37,990 nucleotides of DNA from Oceanispirochaeta sp. Lineage in GTDB: Bacteria > Spirochaetota > Spirochaetia > DSM-2461. Numbering within the stretch: position 1 is the stretch's first letter; every line of letters starts with the position of its first letter. The translations under genes and the position numbers were made by a program. Where the stretch lies: positions 1 through 37,990 of the forward strand of contig NZ_JAQIBL010000259.1 in the NCBI RefSeq assembly GCF_027859075.1. Reading direction: 5' to 3'. This document shows, one piece after another, positions 15,739-23,848 of this stretch. The notes below the pieces were generated by a model that worked only from the letters and a program-made list of their open reading frames with translations, did not search any database and was not told the origin of the DNA.

Positions 15739-17823
15739 TCAGCGGATCAGCTGCTCCAGCTCGGCTTTGCCCGCATAGCCGGGATTCTTATTCAGCAAAG
15801 ACTTCACAGTAGAGGCAGCCTCCTCTTTCAGACCCAGTGAAAACTGCACATGCGCCAGCTTATCCCAGGCTTCCCAGTTGGCGGGGTTGAGTTTGATCAC
15901 CTGCTTCAGTGTGGTCAGGGCCTTTTCATTCTGCTGGTCATTCAGATAGGCTTTTGCCAGGTTAAAAAGGATTTCAGCATCCTGGGGAGCCAGTTTCAGA
16001 CCCTTCTGGTAACTATCGACAGCCTTCACAAAGTCTTCCATATGCAAAAAGACATTTCCCAGATTGTTATAAACCACGGAAGAACCCGGATCAAGACGCT
16101 CGGCCTCCTTCAGGAAGGTCAGGGCTGTCGTATAGTTCCCTTCTTTATCATAAATGACTCCCAGATTGATCCTGGGTTTCACATAGGAAGGATCAGCTGC
16201 AATGGCCTGTTTATACGATAGAATAGCCTGGTCGGCCAGGCCGAGGGCTTCCGAAATCTCTCCCATGGTGTAGATGTAGCGGCTGTTGGATGGATCAAGC
16301 CGGATGGCCTGGGCGGCGGAAGTCAAGGCGGAAGAAGGGTCTCCCTTAGCCTGATAGATCAAGGCGATATTCTGAAAGATATCCCCGTCAGCCGGGTCGA
16401 AACTGGAGGCCTTTTCATAGGCCGCGATGGCTGCATCATACTCTTTGTTGAAGTAATAGGCCGCTCCCAGACTCCTCAGATACTTGACTTCTCCCGGCTT
16501 CAGGTCCGAAGCTTTTTTAAAATAGCTGATACCGCCGCTGACAACTCCCTGAGAGAGGGACAGCTTACCTGCTTCCCAGTAGGACGCCGCATGGTCGGGA
16601 CGGAACTTGATACTGAGTTTCATGGAAGAGAGGGCATCCCCATCCCGGCCGAGTTTCAGGTTGGTCAGACCCATGGCAAAGTAGTTTCCCTCTACCGAAG
16701 GGTCAATGGATTCACATTTCTTGAATGAAACCAGGGCTTCAGAGAACTGTTCGGCCCGGTACTGGAGCTTTCCCATTTCGTAAAACAGCGAGGCATCCCG
16801 GCTGTTCAGGCCTGTGGCCTTCTTATAATAATCAATTCCTTCTCTCAGGTTTCCATCTTTTGCTGCAATATCACCCAGGGTCACAAGATTTTCCCAGTTG
16901 GACGGATCCAGCTGGATCGCCTTTTTCAGATTGTCCTTAGCCTTGCTGCGTACTGCCGATGAATCGGGGTTACCCTTGTACAGCGCCTGGCCTGCCAGGG
17001 TGTAACCCCGGGCATCCTGATTGTCCAGGGCGATGATGTCCTGCCCCTTTCCTTCGGCTTCAGCCCAGGATCCCCGCTTCAGCGCCGAAGTGCCCTCCTC
17101 AAAGAGGGTGTTTATCTTCTTTTCCTTTTCTTCCCGGGCCTTCCGTTCCGCCTCGGATTCGGCATCTTTCCGGGCCTGCTCCGCCTTGCGTTTCAGACTG
17201 GAGGCTCTGGTTGAAGAGGGGTCCAGCATCAGGGCCTGACGTGCCAGATCCACGGCCCCGTCAAAATCTTTATCTTCCAGGGCGGCTTCTCCCTGTTGTA
17301 CCAGGGATTCAACCTTCCTCTGAAGATCCTGTTCCTTCCTCTGTTCTTCCGCCCGCCTGGCTTCTTCCAGTTGTCTCTGGAGGCGCAGCTCCTGTTCACG
17401 GGCCAATATTTCAGCGGTTCTGTCTGCCCCGCCGTCCTGATTCTGAAGAGAGTTTCCCAGGTCATCCAGGCTGTTCCGGAGCTGCTGGTTCTGCTCTTCC
17501 AGCTGCTTCAGTTCCGCCAGCCTCTGCTGATCTTCATATTCCTTTTTAGCCTGAATAATTTTGTCCCGGAGCGTCCGGGCTTCCTGGTCAGCAGAATCTT
17601 CGATCAGCAGCCCATCCAGTAGATCCAGGGCCCGCTGAAACTCATGCTGATCAAGATAGTCCTGAGCCAGGACGATGATATTGTTTCTCTTAGAAGAACC
17701 GGGATCAATCTGCCCCTCTGTTCCGCCGGGGCTTTTCAGGACAAACCATGCAAGAAGTCCCATGAGAATTAAAAGGAGGACGGCGCCTCCGATAATTAAG
17801 GCTCTGCGTTTTTCGTCAAACAT
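15739..17823 (-). CDS. membrane-anchored coiled-coil TPR protein
   Basis: A 694-residue protein. One TM segment lies at ~8-29 (ALIIGGAVLLLILMGLLAWF); the rest is probably extracytoplasmic or membrane-proximal. A Glu/Arg/Gln-rich coiled coil covers ~95-170 and another ~215-240. From ~245 to the end there are about a dozen canonical TPRs, recognised by repeats such as PSNWENLVTLGDIAAKDGNL and consensus W/L-G-Y-A-P positions. A strong AGGAGATC precedes the ATG. It lies 15 bases after the TPR gene 17839-18636 and is surely in the same transcript. A scaffold role is typical for such proteins; the partner is unknown. Confidence 0.8.
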   Translation of the reverse strand: MFDEKRRALIIGGAVLLLILMGLLAWFVLKSPGGTEGQIDPGSSKRNNIIVLAQDYLDQHEFQRALDLLDGLLIEDSADQEARTLRDKIIQAKKEYEDQQRLAELKQLEEQNQQLRNSLDDLGNSLQNQDGGADRTAEILAREQELRLQRQLEEARRAEEQRKEQDLQRKVESLVQQGEAALEDKDFDGAVDLARQALMLDPSSTRASSLKRKAEQARKDAESEAERKAREEKEKKINTLFEEGTSALKRGSWAEAEGKGQDIIALDNQDARGYTLAGQALYKGNPDSSAVRSKAKDNLKKAIQLDPSNWENLVTLGDIAAKDGNLREGIDYYKKATGLNSRDASLFYEMGKLQYRAEQFSEALVSFKKCESIDPSVEGNYFAMGLTNLKLGRDGDALSSMKLSIKFRPDHAASYWEAGKLSLSQGVVSGGISYFKKASDLKPGEVKYLRSLGAAYYFNKEYDAAIAAYEKASSFDPADGDIFQNIALIYQAKGDPSSALTSAAQAIRLDPSNSRYIYTMGEISEALGLADQAILSYKQAIAADPSYVKPRINLGVIYDKEGNYTTALTFLKEAERLDPGSSVVYNNLGNVFLHMEDFVKAVDSYQKGLKLAPQDAEILFNLAKAYLNDQQNEKALTTLKQVIKLNPANWEAWDKLAHVQFSLGLKEEAASTVKSLLNKNPGYAGKAELEQLIR

Positions 17824-17838
17824 TTGATCTCCTATTCA

Positions 17839-18636
17839 TTAGTCATCAAGACCCGATTCTTCAAGATTTTCTTCCAGCTTTTCGCTGTCTGCGGCAATAC
17901 TATGAGTACTCTTACCTGATTTACTCAGGCTGTTGAGTATATCTTGAAGAAGAGCCTTCTGCCTGGCTTCTTCATCCAGACGTTTCTGCTCTTCCAGCAT
18001 TTTCTGTCTGGCGGCCTCTTCCTGGCGTTGCTTCTCATCCAGTTCCTTTTTCAACGCCAGCTCCTGCTCTTTCTTCACCCGCTCTTCTTCGGCAATTCTC
18101 TGAGCTTCCTTCTGATCCAGAGTCTGCCTGAGCAGGGCGATCATCTTCTCGATATCCGCCCTCTGGGCTGTCTCCGGATCTTCAATGAGATAATCAAGAT
18201 ACAGATCGATGGCCCTGTCATAAGCCGTGGTAGACACAGAAAGGTTCGCCAGATTTAAGAGAGAGTTGATCCGGTGTTCCCCCGGGAGCAGAAGGAGAGA
18301 CTCATATAAGAGGGAGGCTTCTTCGTAGCGCCGGGTATTAAAATACAGGTTAGCAAGATTGAAGGTCAGATCCTTATAAAAAGATCCCTTGATCTTCCTG
18401 CCTTTGATATAATAACTTTCCGCCCGGGACAGATCGCCCCGGTTCTGATACAGGACACCCAGGTAGAGGCAGGCACCGTCGCGCAGAGGATCCGCCTGAA
18501 GGGCTTTTTCCAGATTCATAAACGCCTGGTCTACCCGTCCTGCCCTGTAATCGTCCAGGCCCGTTTCATAGAAATCAGCCCCCTGAAGCAGGGAACAGAG
18601 AAGTATAAAAATGATTGTAAGGTATCCTTTGTTCAC
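17839..18636 (-). CDS. exported TPR protein with C-terminal coiled coil
   Basis: Start chosen at a GTG (18636) because GGAGGG lies 6 bases upstream and the product then opens with a signal sequence (VNKGYLTIIFILLCSLLQG, cleavage near GAD). The open frame extends back to 18723 without a better start. Residues ~25-165 hold TPRs (DDYRAGRVDQAFMNLEKAL). Residues ~175-235 are a highly charged Glu/Lys/Arg/Gln coiled coil resembling that of the next gene. It is co-transcribed with the 694-residue TPR protein downstream. Confidence 0.72.
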   Translation of the reverse strand: MNKGYLTIIFILLCSLLQGADFYETGLDDYRAGRVDQAFMNLEKALQADPLRDGACLYLGVLYQNRGDLSRAESYYIKGRKIKGSFYKDLTFNLANLYFNTRRYEEASLLYESLLLLPGEHRINSLLNLANLSVSTTAYDRAIDLYLDYLIEDPETAQRADIEKMIALLRQTLDQKEAQRIAEEERVKKEQELALKKELDEKQRQEEAARQKMLEEQKRLDEEARQKALLQDILNSLSKSGKSTHSIAADSEKLEENLEESGLDD

Positions 18637-18788
18637 CGTGACCCTCCGGCTTCCCTTTGGTTTGACAGATTCATAGAAACTGTTTAGATTATTAACATAC
18701 AGAAAAATTCCGTCCTTATCCATAGATTAAAGAAAGTTCCATGGAATGGTTTCCACATCCGGGAAGTGGATTTTTTTTTGGGGAGTTC

Positions 18789-20165
18789 ATGAGTATCATC
18801 ATCATACTTATTATTGTTTTCGGCACGGCAGTGTCAGTTTTTACTTTTTTTATTGTCAAATCTGTTTTAGCTCCCAAAAAGGTGGCTTCCCTGGCAGATC
18901 TGGTCAAGCAGAATAAGAATACACAAGCCATACGCACGGCCAAACATATCATCAGTAATGAACCCAGGAGCAGTGAGGCTCACTACCTTCTGGCAAAAGC
19001 CCTGGAACAGGACGGAAAGGCCGAACTGGCACTGATGGAAATGAAAACCGTCAGCCATATCAATGAGTTCAAGGGATACTGCAAGGAAAATGAGTTCCGT
19101 CCCCGTATCGCCGCCCTCTATCAGCAATTCAATTTCCCCGATGAGGCCCTCAAGGATTACCTTCTTCTGATCAAGTTGGAACCCTACAATGCAAATTACT
19201 ATTTTCAGGCAGGAGTCCTTTTTGAAAAACGAAAGAAAAACTCTCAGGCCGCCAATTACTATAAAAAGACCATAGATCTGGACCCCCGCAATTCGGAGGC
19301 TCATTTCAATCTGGGAACACTCCTGTACAAGGGCAAAAGATATAACGATGCCAAAATCATCCTGGCCAAGGCACTGAAGCTCAAACCGGATAATTACAAG
19401 GCTCATTTTTACCTGGGCCGCATGTATAAGGAAACCCAGAACTACACCAGCGCTATTCAGTCTTTCGAACAGGCTCAGAAGGACAGTGAATTCAAGATCA
19501 AGGCCCTGATTGAACGGGGAATTTGCTACATTGCCATCCAGAACTATGAGAAGGGGGCTACCGAGCTGGAACGGGCGGTGAAACTATCATTGGAAAAACC
19601 CGATGATTCCACCCTCTTTGCCCGGTACTATCTGGCCATGTGCCATGAAAAAAGAAGGGATATTGATAGAGCCATCGAGCAATGGGAAGCCATTTATAAT
19701 ACAAAGCAGTCTTTTAAGGATGTCGCCGAAAAACTGAGTCAATTCCAGGAGCTCCGTGAAAATGACAGTATGAAAGATTACCTGACCACTTCCAATCAGG
19801 AGTTCCTGAACCTCTGTACCAGATTGATGGAGGTCATGAATCTGAGCATTTCAGACCAGAACCTCACACCCATGGGATGTCAGATCATAGCCACCGAAAA
19901 AACAACGGGTCAATGGCGGAACACCAAAAAGATGCCTCATCTCATCCGTTTTTATAGAATTACCGACAGCATTGATCATCAACAGGTCAGGGAATTCCAT
20001 GAAGAAATTCAGAAACTGAAAGCCTCCAGGGGCATTATGATCACAAGCGCTCTTTTCACCAGGGCAGCCAAGGACTTCACTGAATCCAGACCTATTGAGC
20101 TGATTGAAAAAGGAAAGCTCCAGGAACTGCTGGACCGGGCAGAGAAAGTGATCCTTAAGAAATGA
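18789..20165 (+). CDS. membrane-anchored TPR protein
   Basis: The ATG at 18789 follows GGGGAG (18780-18785) and gives an N-terminal anchor MSIIIILIIVFGTAVSVFTF. An ATG at 18741 is in frame but has no ribosome site and would put a Pro/Gly-rich leader before the anchor. Of the 458 residues, ~45-330 carry TPRs, including near-consensus units (NSEAHFNLGTLLYKGKRYND). The C-terminal ~130 residues form a separate domain that I read as restriction-endonuclease-like/Mrr-like in strand order (GCQIIATEKT...KASRGIMITSALFT), only weakly supported. It diverges from the TPR pair at 15739-18636, and its stop overlaps the next gene's ATG by 4 bases. Confidence 0.75.
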   Translation: MSIIIILIIVFGTAVSVFTFFIVKSVLAPKKVASLADLVKQNKNTQAIRTAKHIISNEPRSSEAHYLLAKALEQDGKAELALMEMKTVSHINEFKGYCKENEFRPRIAALYQQFNFPDEALKDYLLLIKLEPYNANYYFQAGVLFEKRKKNSQAANYYKKTIDLDPRNSEAHFNLGTLLYKGKRYNDAKIILAKALKLKPDNYKAHFYLGRMYKETQNYTSAIQSFEQAQKDSEFKIKALIERGICYIAIQNYEKGATELERAVKLSLEKPDDSTLFARYYLAMCHEKRRDIDRAIEQWEAIYNTKQSFKDVAEKLSQFQELRENDSMKDYLTTSNQEFLNLCTRLMEVMNLSISDQNLTPMGCQIIATEKTTGQWRNTKKMPHLIRFYRITDSIDHQQVREFHEEIQKLKASRGIMITSALFTRAAKDFTESRPIELIEKGKLQELLDRAEKVILKK

Positions 20166-20860
20166 AAATACTCATTGTTGCTGACAATAAGGACCCCCTG
20201 GTCTACTCTCCCAATATAAAAAAACGCTTCGGCGATGTAGAAGTGATTCTGGGAGCAGGAGATCTGCCCATGGAATACTATGGATTCATTGTCAGCAGCC
20301 TGAACCGGCCCCTTTATTTTATCTTCGGAAATCATGACCTAAAGCACTATCAGGTGTTTAAAAAAGGAGAGCGTGCCATTCAAGTAGGGGGAGCAGGTGA
20401 CGACCCCACGTCTCTGCAGAACCTGTATAAAAACAGCTTTGGAGCCACCTATATTGGTGATAAAGTCGTCCGCCTTAAATCCAAGAAACTATTGATTGCC
20501 GGACTGGGAGGAAGCCTCCGTTACAACAAGGGAGTGAATCAATACACTGAGTTTCAAATGCGTTTGAAGATGCTGAAAATGGTCCCCCGCCTGTTGTGGA
20601 ACAAATGGCGCCATGGCCGATATCTTGATATTCTCCTCACCCATGCCGCTCCCAGAGGAATCCATGACAAGGAAGATCCCTGCCATCTGGGGTTTAAAAG
20701 TTTCTTATGGTTTATGGATAAGTATAAACCCCGTTACCTGCTTCATGGACATATACATCTCTATTCACTCAATGATAAGAGGGTTACCCAATACAAAGAA
20801 ACGACAGTGATAAACACATACGACCACTATTTATTGGATTATGAGGAAAATAATGGATAA
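20162..20860 (+). CDS. calcineurin-like metallophosphoesterase
   Basis: A 232-residue protein with most of the two-metal signature: GAGD (31-34), GNHD (56-59), LLTHAAP (H161) and HGHIH (195-199). The first motif, normally DxH, reads D8-N-K10, so the His metal ligand of motif I is replaced by Lys; D11 or another side chain could compensate. Substrate unknown; family members act on nucleotides, cyclic nucleotides, UDP-lipids or proteins. It is coupled to the upstream TPR gene (ATGA) and overlaps the downstream gene by 8 bases, forming a three-gene unit. Confidence 0.8.
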   Translation: MKILIVADNKDPLVYSPNIKKRFGDVEVILGAGDLPMEYYGFIVSSLNRPLYFIFGNHDLKHYQVFKKGERAIQVGGAGDDPTSLQNLYKNSFGATYIGDKVVRLKSKKLLIAGLGGSLRYNKGVNQYTEFQMRLKMLKMVPRLLWNKWRHGRYLDILLTHAAPRGIHDKEDPCHLGFKSFLWFMDKYKPRYLLHGHIHLYSLNDKRVTQYKETTVINTYDHYLLDYEENNG

Positions 20861-21767
20861 ACATATGATGAATTCCCAGGCTTCCTCGGACTTCAACAAG
20901 GCTAAGAGCAAAGCCATTTTCAATACAGTCATGAATATTCTCCGGCCTGAAAGAAGACAGCTTTTGTCTTTTTATGATGTTAAATCTCTGATCAAAACAA
21001 GTTCGGAAAGCTATAAAGGGATGCAGGCTGTCAAGATTGAGGATATTGCCGGCAGTGAAGGCCGATACAGTGACTTTAACAAAGCCTTTCTTCCTAAAAA
21101 AGAACATCTGAGGAAACGCTGGGAGAGCATCGACAAAGCCTATATGGGGGATGTAAACCTGCCGTCCATCATGCTCTATAAGATTGGGAGCATCTATTTT
21201 GTCCGTGACGGGAATCACAGGGTCTCTGTTGCCAAGGCACAGGGCATGTTTTCCATCGATGCAGAAGTGACTGAGCTGACAACCGAGGTAAAATTGAATT
21301 CGACCATGGATATGATGGATCTGAAACAATCGGTCATAGACTATGAACGGAACCTGATACTGAAACAGACCGATCTGGACGGAATTATCGAAGAAGGGAA
21401 TATCTTTTTCACTGCCCCGGGCCGGTATGAAGAGATGCTGCAGCATATAGTGGGACATAAATATTATATCAACATGGATCAGGAGGAGGAGATCCTTCTG
21501 TCTGTTGCCGCCCGGTCCTGGTATGAAAACCTCTACCTACCCATTGTGAAGGTGATCAGGGATGCCAGTCTCCTCTCACACTTTCCGGGACGGACAGAAG
21601 CGGATCTGTACATCTGGATAGTGAAACAGTGGCACTATCTGAAGGAAAAATACGGTCCCGAATATCCCCTGGAGGCAGCGGCGGCTAAATATACACAGGA
21701 ATTCGGTTACAGCTTCTTTAAGAATCCTCTGAAGTGGCTGAAACAGAAGCTTGATCCTGAAGAGTAG
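20853..21767 (+). CDS. ParB/Srx-fold-like protein of unknown function
   Basis: 304 residues from an ATG at 20853 preceded by GAGGAAA; a start at 20841 also exists. The recognisable motif is FVRDGNHRVSVAKAQG (DGNHR at ~119-123), the ParB/sulfiredoxin nucleotide-binding motif, with a preceding PSIMLYKIGSIYFV strand. The rest, ~180 to the end, is helical with conserved-looking Trp/Tyr (WYENLYLPIVKVIR) and does not look like the DNA-binding HTH of true ParB. This arrangement recalls DUF4032-type proteins, a tentative match. Its end overlaps the opposite-strand lipoprotein gene by 50 bases. Confidence 0.65.
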   Translation: MDKHMMNSQASSDFNKAKSKAIFNTVMNILRPERRQLLSFYDVKSLIKTSSESYKGMQAVKIEDIAGSEGRYSDFNKAFLPKKEHLRKRWESIDKAYMGDVNLPSIMLYKIGSIYFVRDGNHRVSVAKAQGMFSIDAEVTELTTEVKLNSTMDMMDLKQSVIDYERNLILKQTDLDGIIEEGNIFFTAPGRYEEMLQHIVGHKYYINMDQEEEILLSVAARSWYENLYLPIVKVIRDASLLSHFPGRTEADLYIWIVKQWHYLKEKYGPEYPLEAAAAKYTQEFGYSFFKNPLKWLKQKLDPEE

Positions 21768-22458
21768 TATCCTCCAGGAGCGGTTCAGCCTCCCGGATCA
21801 GATAAGGACCGGATTTCAGGCCGAATCCTCTCTCCTCATCCTGAAAATAAATCATAAACCAGCTGACAATCTGTTCCTCTTCGGCTTCCAGTAGTTCAGT
21901 CCTGGAGTAGAACCCCCCGGACCTGTATTTTTCTGAGACCAGTTCACCTCTCTCATTGTAAAACCAGAGAACCACAGGGTCATGGCCAGCCGCATCAATC
22001 CGTATAAAATTACCCTGAACCTGAGCCCTTGGAAATTCATAAACCCCGGGAGCGACTCCCGGATCATCGACCCGAAAGAGATGCTCTTCCCTCTGGCCGC
22101 TCCGGTCAATGACTAACAACCGGTAGTCTCCCCCCGGAAGCGGACCTCCCAGGGTCATACCATTGGCTCCGATCCAGGTTTCTCCGTCCTCTGTAAGGCT
22201 GACCCAGCTGTCAGGAGTCAGTTCCCAGGCCCAACCCTGATCATCCCGGCGGATAGAGATCTCACTGATATCCTCCACACCGTCTTCATCTTCCATCTGG
22301 GCAAAAAAATCCATTTCTGTATAGATTCCACCCCGGCCCTGATCGTAGGTATAGACAATCATCCACTCAGTGTTGAGGATTTTGGGAGGGCTGCCTGAGC
22401 AGGAGAGGAAAAGAAAAGAACTAACTGCCACCCATGCTGTCATTGCTGTGAATTTCAA
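21718..22458 (-). CDS. putative lipoprotein of unknown function
   Basis: A 246-residue protein starting at a TTG (22458) that overlaps the SelB-like gene's TGA (TTGA). The N-terminus, MKFTAMTAWVAVSSFLFLSC, is a lipoprotein signal peptide with lipobox LFLSC. The mature domain has a beta-rich look (GDYRLLVIDRSGQREEHLF, WFYNERGELVSEKY) resembling an Ig-like or sandwich fold. An internal ATG (22443) would remove the only Lys of the n-region, so TTG is preferred. Its last 50 bases run antisense to the end of the ParB-like gene. Confidence 0.65.
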   Translation of the reverse strand: MKFTAMTAWVAVSSFLFLSCSGSPPKILNTEWMIVYTYDQGRGGIYTEMDFFAQMEDEDGVEDISEISIRRDDQGWAWELTPDSWVSLTEDGETWIGANGMTLGGPLPGGDYRLLVIDRSGQREEHLFRVDDPGVAPGVYEFPRAQVQGNFIRIDAAGHDPVVLWFYNERGELVSEKYRSGGFYSRTELLEAEEEQIVSWFMIYFQDEERGFGLKSGPYLIREAEPLLEDTTLQDQASVSATSEDS

Positions 22459-23684
22459 GTTTCCCGACTCTCCGTCACCGCCTCGACAACGGTTCGTTTA
22501 TGATCTTCCGTGGTGAGAACCTTTCCATCTTCTTCAAGGACAGAGAGGACCAGGAGAAGACGGCTCCGGCTCAGATCCAGGAGGCCTTTCAGATCGGAAA
22601 GCTCGAAGGAAGTCCCCCGGGGAAGCAGTGTCAGGAAAGAATCAACCAGGCTCTGGAAGGCCTGTTGTTCTACGGCAAAGGTTTCAAAAACGCGGATAAG
22701 GCCCCGCTTTTCCATGGCATCCAGACGGCGGCCCAGTTTAAAGGTCTCTTTTAAAGGAATGCCTTCGGCTCCCGCCGCTTGCAGATTTTCGAGCCACATC
22801 CGGCTCATGGGGGACAGAAAGGCTCGATGATCATCGCACTGATTAAAAAGAGTTCCCCGGATTCTGATGATTTTATCCTCTCTGATGAGGAGATCACAGA
22901 TTTCCCGGCAGAGCCTCAGGGGAAGGCCCAGCAGGTCGGGCAATTCATCTTCGGCGATACCCTCTTCCGCCCTGCATCGTTTTTCCACAGTGGCAAGGGC
23001 TTTATCATAAACCCGGGACATCAAAACCCAGCCCCCCAGTTTGACAGAACCTTCAAACTTTTTCTCCATTAAATGGGGGGGAAGAACGATGGCACCCCGG
23101 ACACGGAGGTTCATCGAATAGACGGCATCCTCACCGGGAAAATTACTGATTTTATTCATACGGGCTTTCATATTTTTAAGCTCTTCCGTCGTCCAGGGTT
23201 CAGCCATCAGCAGAAGACACTCGCCCGACTGGCTGCCCTGACTGAGAGTATAAATCTGCCCGGGGATTTGCAGAAAGGGAATGCGGGAGCTCAGGATGAC
23301 GGTCTTGCTCCCTTCACTGCAGCTGACGGAATCCCGGCTTTTCAGGCCGGGAGTATCCCGAAGATGAAGAGAGAGGGAATCTCCGGCGGTGATTTTTTTC
23401 TTCCAGATGACCAGGGCTTTGCGGCCTTCCGAAGCACCCGTATCTTCGGAAATCAACTGATCGCCCCTGTTCAGCCTGGAACGGGAGAGACCTTTCAGCT
23501 CCAGAATCACATCTTTCCCTCCGGGAATAGAATGAACCTGTTTAAGACGAACCGTCTGCTTTCCGGGAAATAGGAGAAACCGCCCCGATTCGGGGGGATT
23601 GCCGATGACTGAGGCCTGAAGCGAGACCCCTTTTCCTTCTGTTTGAGGAGGGCTCAGAACCGTATAATGACTAATTTGTGACAA
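22455..23684 (-). CDS. SelB-like protein lacking the GTPase domain
   Basis: A 409-residue protein starting at TTG 23684 with GGAG 7 bases upstream. Residues ~17-80 match the EF-Tu/SelB domain II pattern (GRFLLFPGKQTVRLKQVHS then LELKGLSRSRLNRGDQL); ~88-165 match domain III (KKKITAGDSLSLHLRDTPG). From ~200 on there are winged-helix repeats, the last (~345-400; FELSDLKGLLDLSRSRLLLV, then LEEDGKV) strongly resembling the final SelB wing, which binds the SECIS hairpin (LGxxRKxAxxxLEYxDxxG in SelB). No G1-G4 GTPase motifs are present, and the 134 bases to the next upstream feature cannot hold the missing ~170 residues. It is either a remnant or a paralogue with a changed role. The lipoprotein gene follows with an overlap. 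Confidence 0.6.
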   Translation of the reverse strand: MSQISHYTVLSPPQTEGKGVSLQASVIGNPPESGRFLLFPGKQTVRLKQVHSIPGGKDVILELKGLSRSRLNRGDQLISEDTGASEGRKALVIWKKKITAGDSLSLHLRDTPGLKSRDSVSCSEGSKTVILSSRIPFLQIPGQIYTLSQGSQSGECLLLMAEPWTTEELKNMKARMNKISNFPGEDAVYSMNLRVRGAIVLPPHLMEKKFEGSVKLGGWVLMSRVYDKALATVEKRCRAEEGIAEDELPDLLGLPLRLCREICDLLIREDKIIRIRGTLFNQCDDHRAFLSPMSRMWLENLQAAGAEGIPLKETFKLGRRLDAMEKRGLIRVFETFAVEQQAFQSLVDSFLTLLPRGTSFELSDLKGLLDLSRSRLLLVLSVLEEDGKVLTTEDHKRTVVEAVTESRET

Positions 23685-23728
23685 TGAAAGTCTCCAGGTG
23701 AGTATTTTTTTCTCTTTTTATACCGGAA

Positions 23729-23747
23729 AGCATACAGAGTGTGTGCT
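23729..23747. promoter_or_regulatory. imperfect palindrome in the SelB-like/methyltransferase divergent region
   Basis: AGCATAC-5 bases-GTGTGCT (6 of 7 pairs) sits 8 bases upstream of a TATAAT (23756-23761) that could be the -10 for the methyltransferase gene. It could be an operator. The methyltransferase carries an N-terminal helix-turn-helix-like segment, so self-regulation is conceivable. The rest of the 23685-23848 gap shows no gene. Confidence 0.3.
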
Positions 23748-23848
23748 GGTCAGGCTATAATGAAGCCCTTGAAAAACTGATCCGGTAAGATCAATCATAT
23801 CATAACCTGCCGGGATTCGTGAATACAGGAATTGCACCAGAAGGAATT

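Noticed and set aside
20784-21458. 224-residue minus-strand open frame
   Set aside because: Antisense to the ParB-like gene carrying the DGNHR motif; low-complexity His/Phe-rich shadow with no signal or family.
23073-23573. 166-residue plus-strand open frame
   Set aside because: Fully antisense to the SelB-like gene, whose reading frame has recognisable domains and a ribosome site.
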